Shown piece after piece: positions 11,416 through 22,250 of a stretch of DNA of 64,000 bases (position 1 is the first letter of the stretch; each line of letters begins with the position of its first letter). The notes below the pieces were generated by a model that searched no databases, had not been told where the DNA came from, and saw only the letters and a program-made list of their open reading frames with translations. The DNA lies in NCBI RefSeq assembly GCF_000003815.2, contig NC_049981.1:9341828-9405827 (forward strand), in the 5' to 3' direction. A program made the position numbers and the translations under genes. The stretch comes from Branchiostoma floridae (lineage: Eukaryota > Chordata > Leptocardii > Amphioxiformes > Branchiostomatidae).

Positions 11416-14400
11416 CTAGTGAAATAAAGTAAGAGAGAATTTTAAGTTTTCGATCACTTACATAAATTCCCATCATTCTAAAACATCGGCTTCATTTGAG
11501 TAAGATGTAACAAAAACTACATGCAAAAGAGAAATATGTTGGTGTGCATGGAATTCGTTCCACCTGAAGAATGTCTTTGTCCAACGGAAATCTGTTGGAT
11601 CACAGTGAAAGAAAGATCAATAGAACAGATAATTGTTCCATTTACCGAAATTCGGAGATGCCCCATCGTCCTCAGAAATGTCTCCTCCCTCCATGTTGCT
11701 GAGGGTAACACCAGGCTCAGATGACGATAAGTCTCTGTCAGTGTCACCTGATAAGCTGTCATCAGCTTTATAATGCCCTATTAGTGAAGTAACCAAAAAG
11801 ATGAAGCGATTTCAAGAAACCAAGAGTTCCGAAACCTCATAACTTGATGAGCTCATGATATATTTGGAGCTTTTGTGAAGTTCTCATTTTATCATGTCTC
11901 ATTTTCTATGGAAATAAAGTTGTAAATGTCATGGTACGTGATGGCCTTCTCTACCCAAATAACAAATCCATGGAATACGTGAAATGTGCCTCCTTAAGCA
12001 GAATTTCATTTTAACATGTCAACTAAGGACACAAATGGCGTCCACATTTACATAATCCATGCATGGTGATTTTCACCTTTATAAAATTGAGATCATTTAC
12101 CACCAAGTCTTTAATGCGATTTTATAATCATAAGAATTATGTGAATTAGCCCCATTTGCACACAAAAACTGAGGATTCATGAAGTTTCCTCATTTATTAT
12201 GCAAATTAAGGCCAATTTTGAATTTTGCAGTTTTTCACGTTAAAAGCTCTTTCCCACCAGAAAAATGAAACTAAAGTAACTAAAATTAGGTAAAATTAGG
12301 CAAACGATATCAAACAAATTGTCACCGACTACTTTCACGTCACTATCTAATGCACAGTATATTTGTTATTTTAGCATTGAATTAGAATTCTTTGGAGGTC
12401 ATCAACTACTTACCGTATGCTGTACTTGAAAGTGAAGCTGCTTTACGTACTGCACCACCAGAGTCTTCATCTGAGGCAATATACCAATTTGAAGGCATGT
12501 ACCAGCAAAAGTGAACATGTATGTGCCCTTGTACCAGAGAGTATTGAAAAATGAGCACTGACACACTACGCGACACACTCAGTGTGTTAATAGCCACAGC
12601 GTAAAAACAGTGTTTTCAAACCCTCTACTGAATGTAACTGTCAAAGAATACACAGCATGTCGTCTCACCATCATCCGTATCTCCATCTGAACTTGACCCG
12701 TCACCTTTAGCTTCTTGACCTTTCCACCCTGACCCCCATGACCCATCGTCGGCATCGTTCTGGAACAGCGCACCGGTCTCTACGTCATCTACGAATAAAA
12801 TTTTGAAATAACTGAAATCGCAAAGACGATGGTCTCAGATACACATCAAATCATCTACTAAATAGAGTAGGCCTCATGACCTAGAAGGAGCAATCAATCG
12901 GCAAATAATTAGCATATACCAACTGCACATGTTACCTGCTATCTGGTGCAGGCCAGCTGCTCTCAGTCCCACCAACACAGCGTCCACTGTTGCTCCCCAC
13001 AGTTCCCTCTGTACCCACTCCCACAGACACCAGTGGGGATGGTGGCTGGGGTGATATGTGCTGCTGATCCTCTCCACGTCTGCACTGGTGAATCCCAGCT
13101 GTAAGGCCAGCCATGTCCAGTAGGGACCCAGTCTGTCGGCTAACACCATCAGCCGGTAGTAGCAGTCTGGAAAAAAGAGAAAAGGTTTGACCAATTATAA
13201 AATTGTATCCTATTTGTGTGCTGTGACGATGCAACAGTTTCCTCGCCGTCAGCAACTGCAAATCTGTTTAGTTAGCATGGTGGCATACTTTATCACAACT
13301 TGTACACCCAGCTAGGCATCGTTGAAATTTAAAAAACACCAATTAGTCAATAGAAATGCATATAAAACAAGCATATGCTTGACATGTGTAGACAATGTCC
13401 ATATGAAAAAATGGAATCAATGCCATATCGGAATCACTATGTGATTGTGAAACACTGGATGTACTTACGATAACAGAAGGGGTCGTCCTGTTGAAGATCC
13501 TGATGTATCAGATTTGTTTGTTCTATCCGGACACCAGTGCCCATTTCTGTCTTTATCTGGACGCTGTTTTCAGTCGTTGACTGGTCCATTTTATGGTGAT
13601 GATCTTCTCTTCTCGCATGGAAATGTGGTTCTGCCTTGACAAGGAGGTGCATCCCTTCAATGTCGAATGGCGGTGGTCTATTTACTAGTTCCGTTTTAAA
13701 GTGAAAAGGCTGCTGTGATTTCAATGGTGAAGTTGTTTCTGTGTCCTCTATTTCCATTGGGTAGCTGCACGATGGAAGGTTTTGGGTTGGTTCAGTCTTA
13801 ATTGAAGACTGTTTGAAGACATCTGGAAATCCGGATATACTTATTCCCACCTGGCTTTTCCCTACAGGACCTTTTGGTTCATCTAATGTAAAGTAAATGC
13901 AAGGGTTATAATTTGAATACATAACAGGCATTCACAGATTTGGGAGAAACATTTCTTGAAAATATTACTGTTCATTTGACTGATACGTTGTGTCACACAG
14001 TCACAGAAAATTAAGATTACCTTCATCAGAGAGACTGCCGTCTTGACATCCTCCATCCACTCCCAGTAGTGTGACGTGTACGTACAGATCATCGCCTTCT
14101 TCTGCCCTCATGTCGTCTGTGATCAGTTCCCGGGTCAGAGTTTCGGACAAACGTCCGTCTCTGTAGCCGTTTAGAAACGTGTCGTAGCATGAAGTATCTT
14201 CAAATTCGAGGTGACAAAGCAAACAGCCACGTGTTAACCTCTTTAAACAGGCGGAAAAAGCCTTAAAACACTTAACAACTCTCGTGTAGGTTGAAAGGTC
14301 TCTAAAGGCGGCTTCTGTAAATAACGTCTCGGACACTGTTCTAACATGCCGATCAGCTCTGCTTTTGAGTAGTAGTTTCGCGCTTATTCCAAGTCGCGGT

Positions 14401-16413
14401 CCTTCCGAATAGCTATCTGATTTGTCTAATCCAAGAAGGACATTTGCATGTTCTTGGAACGCGGTAAGTGCGCTTTCGAACTCATCTGGATTCCTCACAT
14501 TCCCTGGGTGAAATATGTTCTCACTTCGCTTCAGCATGGTTGAGTAGACATTACATTCATCTGTTGAATCATCCGAGTCAGGATCACCTGCTTTGAGTTC
14601 AGGAACCAGAACGTCTGTCTTGTCGTGTCCCCCAACATGTTCTGTAACCAAATAATTACAGGAAATCATTCATCATAAGTAAAACCCACTGTTTGTAGTA
14701 AATTGCTACAGTCATCTATCCGTTTTAGCTTGTATCCACTTCCACAAAAACAAGAAAGCAGTAATTGGGCATTAAGCATGAAACGGGTGAACACTGGCTT
14801 GGTATTTATTGGTGATTTATCAATCTTACCCTCATCGGAAAAACTTTCTTCTTGACGTCCTCCATTCACTCCCAGCAGTGTGATGTGTACGTACAGACTC
14901 TCCCATCCTTTCGCTCTCATGTCGTCTGTGATCAGTTCCTGGGTCAGGGTTTCGGACACACGTCCGTCTCTGTAGCCGCTTAGAAACGTGTCGTAGCATG
15001 AAGCATCTTCAAATTCGAGGTAACAGAGTACACATCCGCGCGCGACCTCTTTAAGCCTGGCACTGAATTTTTCAAAACAGATCGCAAAGTGGTGATAAGT
15101 TTCAGTTTTTTCTAGAATTTCGTCTGTAAAAATTTCGTCCTGGACCCTGGCTATCTCCTCAATAGCTTTATTTCTGATGGTCACCTTTGCCATGACCATT
15201 TCGTGGTTTTGAGCGTCCGAAATTAGTGATGTATATGCTTTAGCATGCAGGTCAAACGCGTTTACAGCCTGTTCAAATTTCGTTACATCTGCGAGAACCT
15301 CTTTGTGGAAAATCGTTTTACATTTGTCAACGAGCTTGTAAAAGATTTCCACCCGGGTATCGGCTGAAACGAGTTCTTCAGTTTCGTGAGGTTCATCTAC
15401 AGGATCAGGTTTGGTCCTCGGCTTCTTCGAACTTTTTGAAATAATCTGATCTGGATCTTCTCCCTTTCTTTTTGCTTCACTTCCTGTTGAAAATAAGTAT
15501 AGTTTTGTGAAAGAAACATACAAGCAAAGTGTTAAAATGTTTTTTTTATGATGACATGGCATTAGGCCATTAATTTCATTAACACTAAGGGAAACTATGC
15601 ATTTGGTGTAAGCAATATCTGCAATGAAACATCTCAACGCCAACAGCAGACAAGATATATTGAGTGATTACTGCGATATTGCTATGAATGTGGCACTTGA
15701 TTTTTAATTAATGATGTCTATAACTAAAACCTAACCTTGCAAACTTTCTGCAGTCATCCTGTGGCCAATGTTACAGAGTGCCTGCTTCAGAACCTGAAGA
15801 GTAGCTTTACTTCCCTTATCGGCTAGCCATTTCTGAAGCACCTCTCTGCACCTGTGATCTTGGTTGTGTTGGTCGCGTGCAATTACTTTGATCGTATTGT
15901 GTTTGAAGTCCAGCTCCCGGGCCAGGTCGTTCCAATTGTCACTGACGGCTTTGACGACTTCCTCAACACATCTCTTGTCAACTGAAGCGTATATTCGTTC
16001 GAAAGCTCAATATGGGCTAAATTGATTATGAAGTAACCATGATTATACTACTATATAGTGATAGAAATCATAGCCTATCATTGCCCGGTGTAGAAACTGA
16101 CGTTATGTTTTGTCGTTTCCTGTTGGCTTGATAGGGGAAGCACCTGCCAATTCCGTCAACAAAATAAGAAGCATTACTGCCAATTTGCATATAGGTACCA
16201 TTGTAACCGCTGGTTCAATCTTTCTGCTAGTTAACGACGGCGTTTGCAATCGAAAAGATTTAGCCGACGGTCACAACGGAGGATGGCACCAAGGCTAGCT
16301 AATCTGGCAGTTTGTAAGATTTTTTTCTTACCTTCCATTGGCACTGCTACACCCTCTGAACCAGATCTTCTTCCCGGGGCCCTCGACTCTTCTGGCATGA
16401 ACGTGGCCCCCAT
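8531..16413 (-). CDS. Death domain / TRADD-N-like x2 / death domain / NLR-type LRR protein, 10 exons, 1803 aa
   Basis: Coding exons, 5' to 3': 16413-16332, 15981-15736, 15483-14830, 14641-14021, 13882-13469, 13166-12936, 12788-12669, 12470-12414, 11747-11646, 11415-8531. All nine introns are GT-AG and phase 1, and the total (5412 nt) is a multiple of three ending in a stop. Domain order: death domain (about 28-106), bipartite basic signal (114-133), TRADD-N-like core (about 257-320), second TRADD-N-like core (about 465-525), SUMO-site exon (535-672), death domain (about 673-749), acidic Ser/Gly linkers (750-842), NLR helical region (844-1020), LRRs (about 1330-1740). There is no Walker A or Walker B. 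Death and TRADD folds assemble signalling complexes, and LRRs usually sense or restrain. A nuclear or shuttling innate-immunity or cell-death role is inference. Joining all exons into one transcript is supported by phase and strand but not by RNA. Confidence 0.72.
11646..11747 (-). CDS. Exon 9: acidic linker
   Basis: TTATCAG acceptor, GTAAAT donor, 102 nt, phase 1 both sides, encoding DTDRDLSSSEPGVTLSNMEG and an acidic end. Another frame of the same DNA is open but does not fit the splice phase. Confidence 0.45.
12414..12470 (-). CDS. Exon 8: 19-codon micro-linker
   Basis: TGCCTCAG acceptor and a consensus GTAAGT donor bracket 57 nt (EDSGGAVRKAASLSSTAY), phase 1 both sides. It is short and could be skipped without a frame change. 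Confidence 0.45.
12669..12788 (-). CDS. Exon 7: acidic Gly/Ser linker
   Basis: TTCGTAG acceptor, GTGAGA donor, 120 nt, phase 1 both sides. It encodes a hydrophilic run (LFQNDADDGSWGSG, KGDGSSSDGDTDD). It is called by splice sites and frame, since there is no family signature. Confidence 0.5.
12936..13166 (-). CDS. Exon 6: death domain 2
   Basis: TTTTTTCCAG acceptor, GTAACA donor, 231 nt. It reads LMVLADRLGPYWTWLALQLG, FTSADVERIS, LWEWVQRELW and VDAVLVGLRAAGLHQIAG, a good death-domain pattern with Trp-x-x-Leu-Ala and a final Gly-rich turn. It differs clearly from death domain 1, so it is not a recent copy. Confidence 0.75.
13469..13882 (-). CDS. Exon 5: disordered linker with four SUMO consensus sites
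   Basis: TACATTAG acceptor, GTAAGT donor, 414 nt. The composition is Pro/Gln/Thr/His-rich and appears disordered. Four hydrophobic-Lys-x-Glu motifs occur in 138 residues: IKTE (K563), FKTE (K597), VKAE (K617) and IKTE (K645). Two are followed by Pro, as in synergy-control motifs. Modification itself is inference. Confidence 0.65.
14021..14641 (-). CDS. Exon 4: TRADD-N-like domain B
   Basis: TGGTTACAG acceptor, GTAATC donor, 621 nt. It repeats the exon-3 domain: RGCLLCHLEFEDTSCYDTFL, NGYRDGRLSETLTREL and an identical ITDDMRA. The amino half differs more and has no basic signal, so this looks like a tandem exon duplication with relaxed amino-terminal sequence. Confidence 0.7.
14830..15483 (-). 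CDS. Exon 3: bipartite nuclear signal and TRADD-N-like domain A
   Basis: TTTCAACAG acceptor, GTAAGA donor, 654 nt. KRKGEDPDQ...KKPRTK near its start is a bipartite nuclear localisation signal. A helical region follows, then RGCVLCYLEFEDASCYDTFL and SGYRDGRVSETLTQEL. That Cys, Phe-Leu, Tyr-Arg, Gly spacing resembles the TRADD amino-terminal domain and the TRADD-like domains of invertebrate immune proteins. Confidence 0.7.
15736..15981 (-). CDS. Exon 2: death domain 1
   Basis: CTTCAG acceptor and GTTAGG donor; 246 nt. It reads VEEVVKAVSDNWNDLAREL, then IKVIARDQ, VLQKWLADKG and a closing LKQALCNIGHRMTAE. The spacing of Trp, Leu-Ala-Arg, Ile, the second Trp and the last Ile-Gly matches the six-helix death domain. 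Confidence 0.8.
16332..16413 (-). CDS. Exon 1: initiator and short leader
   Basis: ATG at 16413 opens a 27-codon leader (MGATFMPEESRAP...) ending in GAAG before GTAAGA, phase 1. The G completes a Val codon with the next exon. It is Arg/Gly/Ser-rich and has no signal peptide. Confidence 0.6.
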
Positions 16414-16500
16414 TTTTTAACCTTCGCCTTTTTCCGAATTTTTATTGACCTCCTCGCATCTGTAACAATCAACAATCCTTAGTAATATTATAGAGAACTA
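16414..16500 (-). promoter_or_regulatory. Presumed 5' UTR or promoter-proximal region
   Basis: Upstream of the ATG the minus strand is purine-rich and AT-rich, without a recognisable TATA box. An upstream untranslated exon cannot be excluded. Confidence 0.25.
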
Positions 16501-17690
16501 GAAAGGCCGACATTTGCTCTCGAGCTAATACAGCATATTTAATTCGGCACGGTAATAGTGGTTGCCCCTCGATCTGTGTATCGGAAAAAGGAACCGTCCA
16601 AAACACTTCTGTTCAAAAAGTGAACTTTTTCATACTCATTCTATCCAAAGTTAATTCTAAAAGTATACCCTACCGAGCAAGCATTGACTCTTCCAATACC
16701 ATAGCTATGTAAAATAGACCAGTCCCAAAGCACTACTAAATCAAAATATGCACTTTTGCACAATCACCCCAGTAAAAAAACTGAATTAAAAAAATGTCCC
16801 CCTGTGCAAGAATGTACTCTTCTAGATTTCACATTTTGGTCTAGAAATACAGTGAAATCCCCAATAAATCATTCGGAAGTATAACATGTCAAAAGTATTT
16901 ATAACGTCCTGTTGGCATATCTCCCAGTCACGTCTATAGCAAAGTTTGGTTAATTTGGTTGTAATACCCGGGCACAGAAGCCAAAAATGCATATCTTTAA
17001 CGTGATAGTTCATCTGTGTTGGTAGAAGTGATTTCCAACACACACAAAAATTGGACTTACCCAAATGTATGTTTTTGTCTAGAAACAACCCAAAAGTGGT
17101 AATTGTATGCACATATATAAAATGCATTTCTGTACCGAATTCCAGTTCATTTGGGTCAAATACCTTGGCACAGGAGCCAACATGTGTATGGATGGCCCAA
17201 ATTTGCCATTTTGGAGTGATTTAGTACTAAAAGTGATAATAAGGTCATTTGAGCATACTAGTGTGTCTAAAGGACTTTTTTTTTCTTCAAAATTTCAGGT
17301 CATTTGGTTGTAATACCAGGGCACGCCAAAAATTGCAAAAGTAAGCAAATTATGCAAGTAATGTATGGCAAAAGTGTAATTGTATTCCAATGGGCACATT
17401 TCAAGAAACGCCAATACCAAATATCAGGTCATTTGGTGGCAATAGCAGGGCAGAGGAGTAAAAATGTACATTTCAGGTGTAAACATGGCAAAAAAAACTT
17501 ATATTGAATTATTTAAGATCACGTATTAAAAAAGAGCTGGGATATTGGTTCAATCTACACTTGTGCTAAATTTCAGATTATTTGGACTAGGAACGTCCTG
17601 GATGAATCCTTTGAAGATTTGTCAGGGGAGAAGAAACTGGACAAAAACAAAATATTTCACCCCCATTCCTACGGTATGGTGGAGTGAAAT
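16500..17690. repeat. Dispersed repeat with approx. 160-bp internal units
   Basis: It begins ACTAGAAAGGCCGACATTTG, which also occurs at 39047, and ends in a GAAGATTTGTCAGGGGAGAA / GGTGGAGTGAAATATAA block, which recurs in altered form at 42285-42380. Inside are repeated phrases such as CATTTGGTTGTAATACCAGG. The many small open frames here are repeat sequence, not genes. Confidence 0.6.
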
Positions 17691-17929
17691 ATAACAGTAA
17701 CCAAATGATGTAAGTGTGATACTGAAATGTGTCTTAGGTCGAGAACAAAACTTTTCCACAATATATTTTATAACAAAGTGTACATGCATCATCCCCTGGT
17801 ATACAAAAATATAACGCTACCTTAGAGTCCTACTTACCTTTCAATGTCTTGTCTATGATAAACAAGCTATTTGGTGCAATTTGAAGTCCTCACACGCAAT
17901 AATGAATAAAACAAGACATTGACAAAAAC

Positions 17930-20392
17930 TCCTTAAGAGCAAATGTCTGTAAGAATCAAACAACAGCGCTCAGGGTAAAAAAATCGATTTGGCTCATATT
18001 TTGCACAGTGATACTACTTGGCGCACAACCCCTCGAAATAGCTTTCTTTCCGGTCAAAACTCATTGTTGCCATGGCAACAGCCCAAACAAGTTTTGAGGC
18101 CATTTTCACAAATTTTTGCATGTCAGCAACATGGAAATTGGCCAAGTTTAGGACCCGATCACCGCCAAGTGTTTTAAAGCAACGAAAAATGGAAAAGTAC
18201 ATTGTTAGAATGATGTCTAGGCTTGTACAAAATAGGTGTGATGTTGATGTACATGTAGCTTTCAGTCCATGGCAAGCGTCAAAACAATATCATGTTTACA
18301 GGCATCAAAAAACGTATTTTTTGGCCCAACATTGAGGAGTAATAAGTCTCAAAGTGGTAAATATTTTTGCTTGAGATTTATAACAGGTATAGATGCATAA
18401 AATAGCTATTAGATGAATTCTTGCAAAGTTTGGGTTCTTATTTTGTTAGCGTGTGGTTGCTACCAGAAGTAGGTCGCTTTCTGTGATTTTGAAAATATGT
18501 GATTTTTTTGCTAACTTTGACGTACGACATCTGACAAACTAAGATGTTTCTGTGGTTCATATTTCTGTCAAATGTAGACCTTAATATTGTCTATCAACTG
18601 CATGCTTGCTAAAGTTTGTATGTATTTTCTAAGCCGTATGGCTGACCCTGAAAGTAGGTCATTTTTACACTTATCCCCAGATTAGGATTTTGGGCCGTCT
18701 TTGAGGTGATGAAAACACCAAAAGTGAATTCTATTTCTGACTCCACTTTTAATCAGATAAAGACCTTAGTATTGTCTGTTGAATGAATAGTTTTAAAGTG
18801 TGGGGTCTTGTTTCATTGCCGTGTAGTTGTCTCTGAAAGTAGGTCATTCTGACACCTGTCCCTAAAATTGGATTTTTGGCTGTCTTTGAGATGCAGATAA
18901 ACAAATCCAAGAGATTTTTTCTGACTCTGCTTTTTAGTCAAAGACAAAGAAACTACCATTTAGCAACAGTTCAATTTTTATTCAACCACTATAATCATAA
19001 TCCCAAATACAATGCGGTATTTGTCACTACATTTGTTGTATAAATACAGTAAATCGATCACAAGACTTAAGACCATGATATATATAAAGCGTATCCATAT
19101 ACACAAATCATGATACATGGAATAATGTAATGAATAATGTCTTTAAAATGTATGGTAAGCATAATGATCAGTCTGAATAATCTCTAAGTTTCTGTAATGA
19201 GGGGGCCGGGCCCTCACACTTCTACACCGGATGTTGACGCACCAAAATAACTGAAGAACCTACTACCTGAGCCCTATGTACAACATCGAGCAACTTGATA
19301 CACCAGGTAAAAACATCAGCGCATGGTCGGTGATAGCCAAAAATTGGGACAAGTGTAAAGTATGACCTACTTTTATTTACAGCGACACAGCAATAAAATA
19401 AGAACCCACCCATTTGAACCATTCATTTGATAGACAACAATAAGGTGTATACCCAATAAAACGTAGAGTCAGAAAAAATCTCTTGGATGTTTTATCTGCA
19501 TCTCAAAGACAGCCAAAAATCCATTTTTAGTGACAGGTGTCAGAATGACCTACTTTCAGAAACAATTACGTGTACACGGCAATGAAACAAGACCCCGGAC
19601 TTTAAAACCATTCATTCAGCAGACAATGCTAAGGTCTTTATCTGATTAAAAGTGGAGTCAGAAATAGAATTTACTTTTGGTGTTTTCATCACCTCAAAGA
19701 CGGCCCAAAATCCTAATCTGGGGATAAGTGTAAAAATGACCTACTTTCAGGGACAGCCATACGGCTTAGAAAATACATTTGACAGAAATATGAACCACAG
19801 AAACATCTTAGTTTGTCAGATGTCGTACGTCAAAGTTAGCAAAAAATCACATATTTTCAAAATCACGGAAAGTGACCTACTTCTATTCTGGTAGCAACCA
19901 CACGCTAACAAAATAAGAACCCAAACTTTGCAAGAATTCATTTAATAGCTATTTTATGTATCTATACCTAAAAAATTATTGTTATAAATTTCAAGCAAAA
20001 ATATTTACCACTTTGAGACTTATTGCTCCTCAATGTTGGGCAAAAAAATACGTTTTTTGATGCCTGTAAACATGGTATTGTTTTGACGCTGCCCTTGGAC
20101 TGAAAGCTACATGTACATCAACATCACACCTATTTTGTACAAGCCTAGACACCATTCTAACAATACACTTTTCCAATTTTCGTTGCTTTAAAACATTTGG
20201 CGATGATCGGGTCCTAAACTTGGCCAATTTCCATGTTGCTGACATGCAAAAATTTGTGAAAATGGCCTCAAAACTTGTTTGGGCTGTTGCCATGGCAACA
20301 ATGAGTTTTGACCGGAAAGAAAGCTATTTTGAGGGGTTGTGGGCCAAGTACTATCAAGTAAGTTTGATTCTTACAGACATTTGCTCTTAACA
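17930..20392. mobile_element. 2.4-kb foldback element with approx. 0.95-kb inverted arms
   Basis: The left arm (about 17930-18950) and right arm (about 19440-20392) are inverted copies, with ends TTAAGAGCAAATGTCTG and its complement. A spacer of about 0.5 kb separates them. Each arm has internal repeats around TGAAAGTAGGTCATT. Both arms carry the same 87-codon frame (beginning MATAQTSFEAIF), which simply reflects the inversion. No transposase was seen. Confidence 0.75.
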
Positions 20393-20581
20393 ATCACCGA
20401 TGTATGAGATCTTTGATTTCTTGCTTTGCATCTTGTATTGTATTGTATTGTATCATCGTTTATAAACATTGTGATCATTAAGTTCCAGAAAAATCTGAAT
20501 TAAGCTTTTATTTGAAATTCACTGAAACAGAAAAATGATGAGTAATGGTTTTAGTAGTATCTGAACATAATAGAATTTTAC

Positions 20582-20780
20582 CTGTCTGTTGTATGGTGTC
20601 ATTTGGGGTATCTGCAGGTTTCTGTACACCAAGTCCTTTGTTGTCGACTCCTTGTTTAAGCTCATCTATTGTCAAAAACAGCACAAGGTTATTGAAATCA
20701 TTTTTTCCTATCAAATTGAGGAATCTAAGATCCCCTCTCTCCTTGGACAGGGACTCGCCGATCAATAGCACAGCCTGTGT
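20582..20780 (-). CDS. Orphan exon resembling half of a death-effector domain
   Basis: A frame with VLLIGESLSKERGDLRFLNL followed by LFLTIDELKQGVDNKGL resembles helices 2-4 of a death-effector domain. It ends CAGACAG before GTAAAA in phase 1, like the neighbouring death-domain genes. Upstream in the same frame a TAG at 20781-20783 precedes a 32-codon stretch starting MHVNMSLTLEELDGV. Either an acceptor uses that TAG or the unit is broken. Partner exons were not found. Confidence 0.35.
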
Positions 20781-21480
20781 CTATAAGATCATCAGGATAT
20801 ATAAAGTATATTTGTATTCAGCAATGACATCTGGAACTCCATCTAATTCTTCAAGTGTTAAAGACATGTTTACATGCATGACGTCCGTTTGACGGTACTA
20901 CTAAACTTCGTACATCAACCTGATAGGAAAAGAACATCAAGAACACTTAGGAGCCAAAAGCCACAAACCAGCCCCACAAACCACCTGCACCTAGAAAATG
21001 ATCCCAACACCCCAGTGCCTGAGCCCTTAACCAAATGAGGTTTGGCACTGAGAAAAAGAAGAAGAAGACCCTCTATGCGAATTGCAGAGATTCGCACATG
21101 TGAAACTATTCCACGGTGATGGCATGCGCACAGGGGCAAATTTCGTCATTTGAACGGCGATGGTTAAGCTATACTGGTCACAATAAACGTTCGAACGCCT
21201 TTAACTGAACGTGCCATTTTGAAGACATACTTTTGACGGCGATAGTTGTCGATAACGTATAGTAAGACTCACTCTAATTCCTTTTACTCATTTCCGTGTT
21301 GGGATTTAAAGGAGTCCTATACTTCACAATAGAGTGTTAGTTTCCGATAGATGTCAATTTTAGGAAGTAAAACATACATGCTATTTCACATTATCATATA
21401 CCCAGGCGCCGCGGACCAATCAGAAGGCCCCATTCCACGTTGGTTATGACGCCGTAACACATACATTCCGGCCAGGACAG

Positions 21481-21607
21481 TGTGTATCGCTCCTCTGATT
21501 GGTCAGAATGAATCGACACCGGCACCGGTGTCGATTTGCATTGAAAACGGCACCAGTGTCGATGCAAATCGATTCATTTTGACCAATCAGAAGTAGCGAT
21601 ACACACA
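21481..21607. repeat. Short palindromic element with CCAAT boxes
   Basis: TGTGTATCGCTCCTCTGATT at 21481 is mirrored by the complement ending at 21605. Inside is the palindrome CGACACCGGCACCGGTGTCG, and ATTGGT/ACCAAT occurs in both arms. It is likely a MITE. Confidence 0.65.
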
Positions 21608-21669
21608 AGGAAGTAAGGTATATGCAGGCATTGGCCAATCAAAAGGGGCGAAACATGCCAGAGCAGAGA

Positions 21670-22250
21670 GAACTAGAGTTCCACGAAACACATACCTTCA
21701 CCAAACAATCAGGTTGTTCTGAAGAATGCCTTTATCAATGATTGTAAGGTTTTATTGATGTATTAAGGTGCCTAGAGGGAATGCGCATTTTTGGTCTTAT
21801 TTTGTTGCATGGAAAAGTGATCAGTTCTCCAATTATACTGTTGACCTACATAAAGACATAAGTACCACCAAAATAGGGAGAAAAACACCCCCTCACATCA
21901 AAATGGACAAACCCCCTCCCATCAATCACTTCTGCCTGACCAAGATAGTGCACAAACAAAGAACTGGCACTTGCAAAATGAAAACTAATAAACAATGTGT
22001 CAACAAAAATAACATCCATGTTTGCTGACACAAATATGTCATCAACTACACAAGTCTGGGCCACAGATGTGGTTAGACACTGAGCACTGACTGTCCAAAA
22101 AGAAAAGAGGTCGCCTTCAGGATTTACACATTCTTCTAATTATCATGTAAATGAAGCCCCGATTTGCATACAATACATTTCAGGATTTTAATCATCACCC
22201 AAGGTATAAACATACCAAAAACTAGAGTTCCACGAAACTCATACCTTCAC
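21670..22250 (-). repeat. Two copies of the terminus TAGAGTTCCACGAAACAC
   Basis: Copies at about 21672 and 22224 are the complement of the 3' end of the dispersed family seen complete at 47685-49060. They are followed by related AT-rich sequence and mark partial copies on the minus strand. Confidence 0.6.

Noticed and set aside
11416-11476. Extension of the LRR exon to an ATG at 11476
   Set aside because: The extra 20 codons lie on a pyrimidine-rich acceptor tract; only the acceptor at 11416-11417 fits the phase of exon 9, and no 5' UTR context supports a start there.
18072-20293. Two near-identical 87-codon proteins (MATAQTSFEAIF...)
   Set aside because: They are mirror copies in the arms of a foldback element with no coding signature or splice context.
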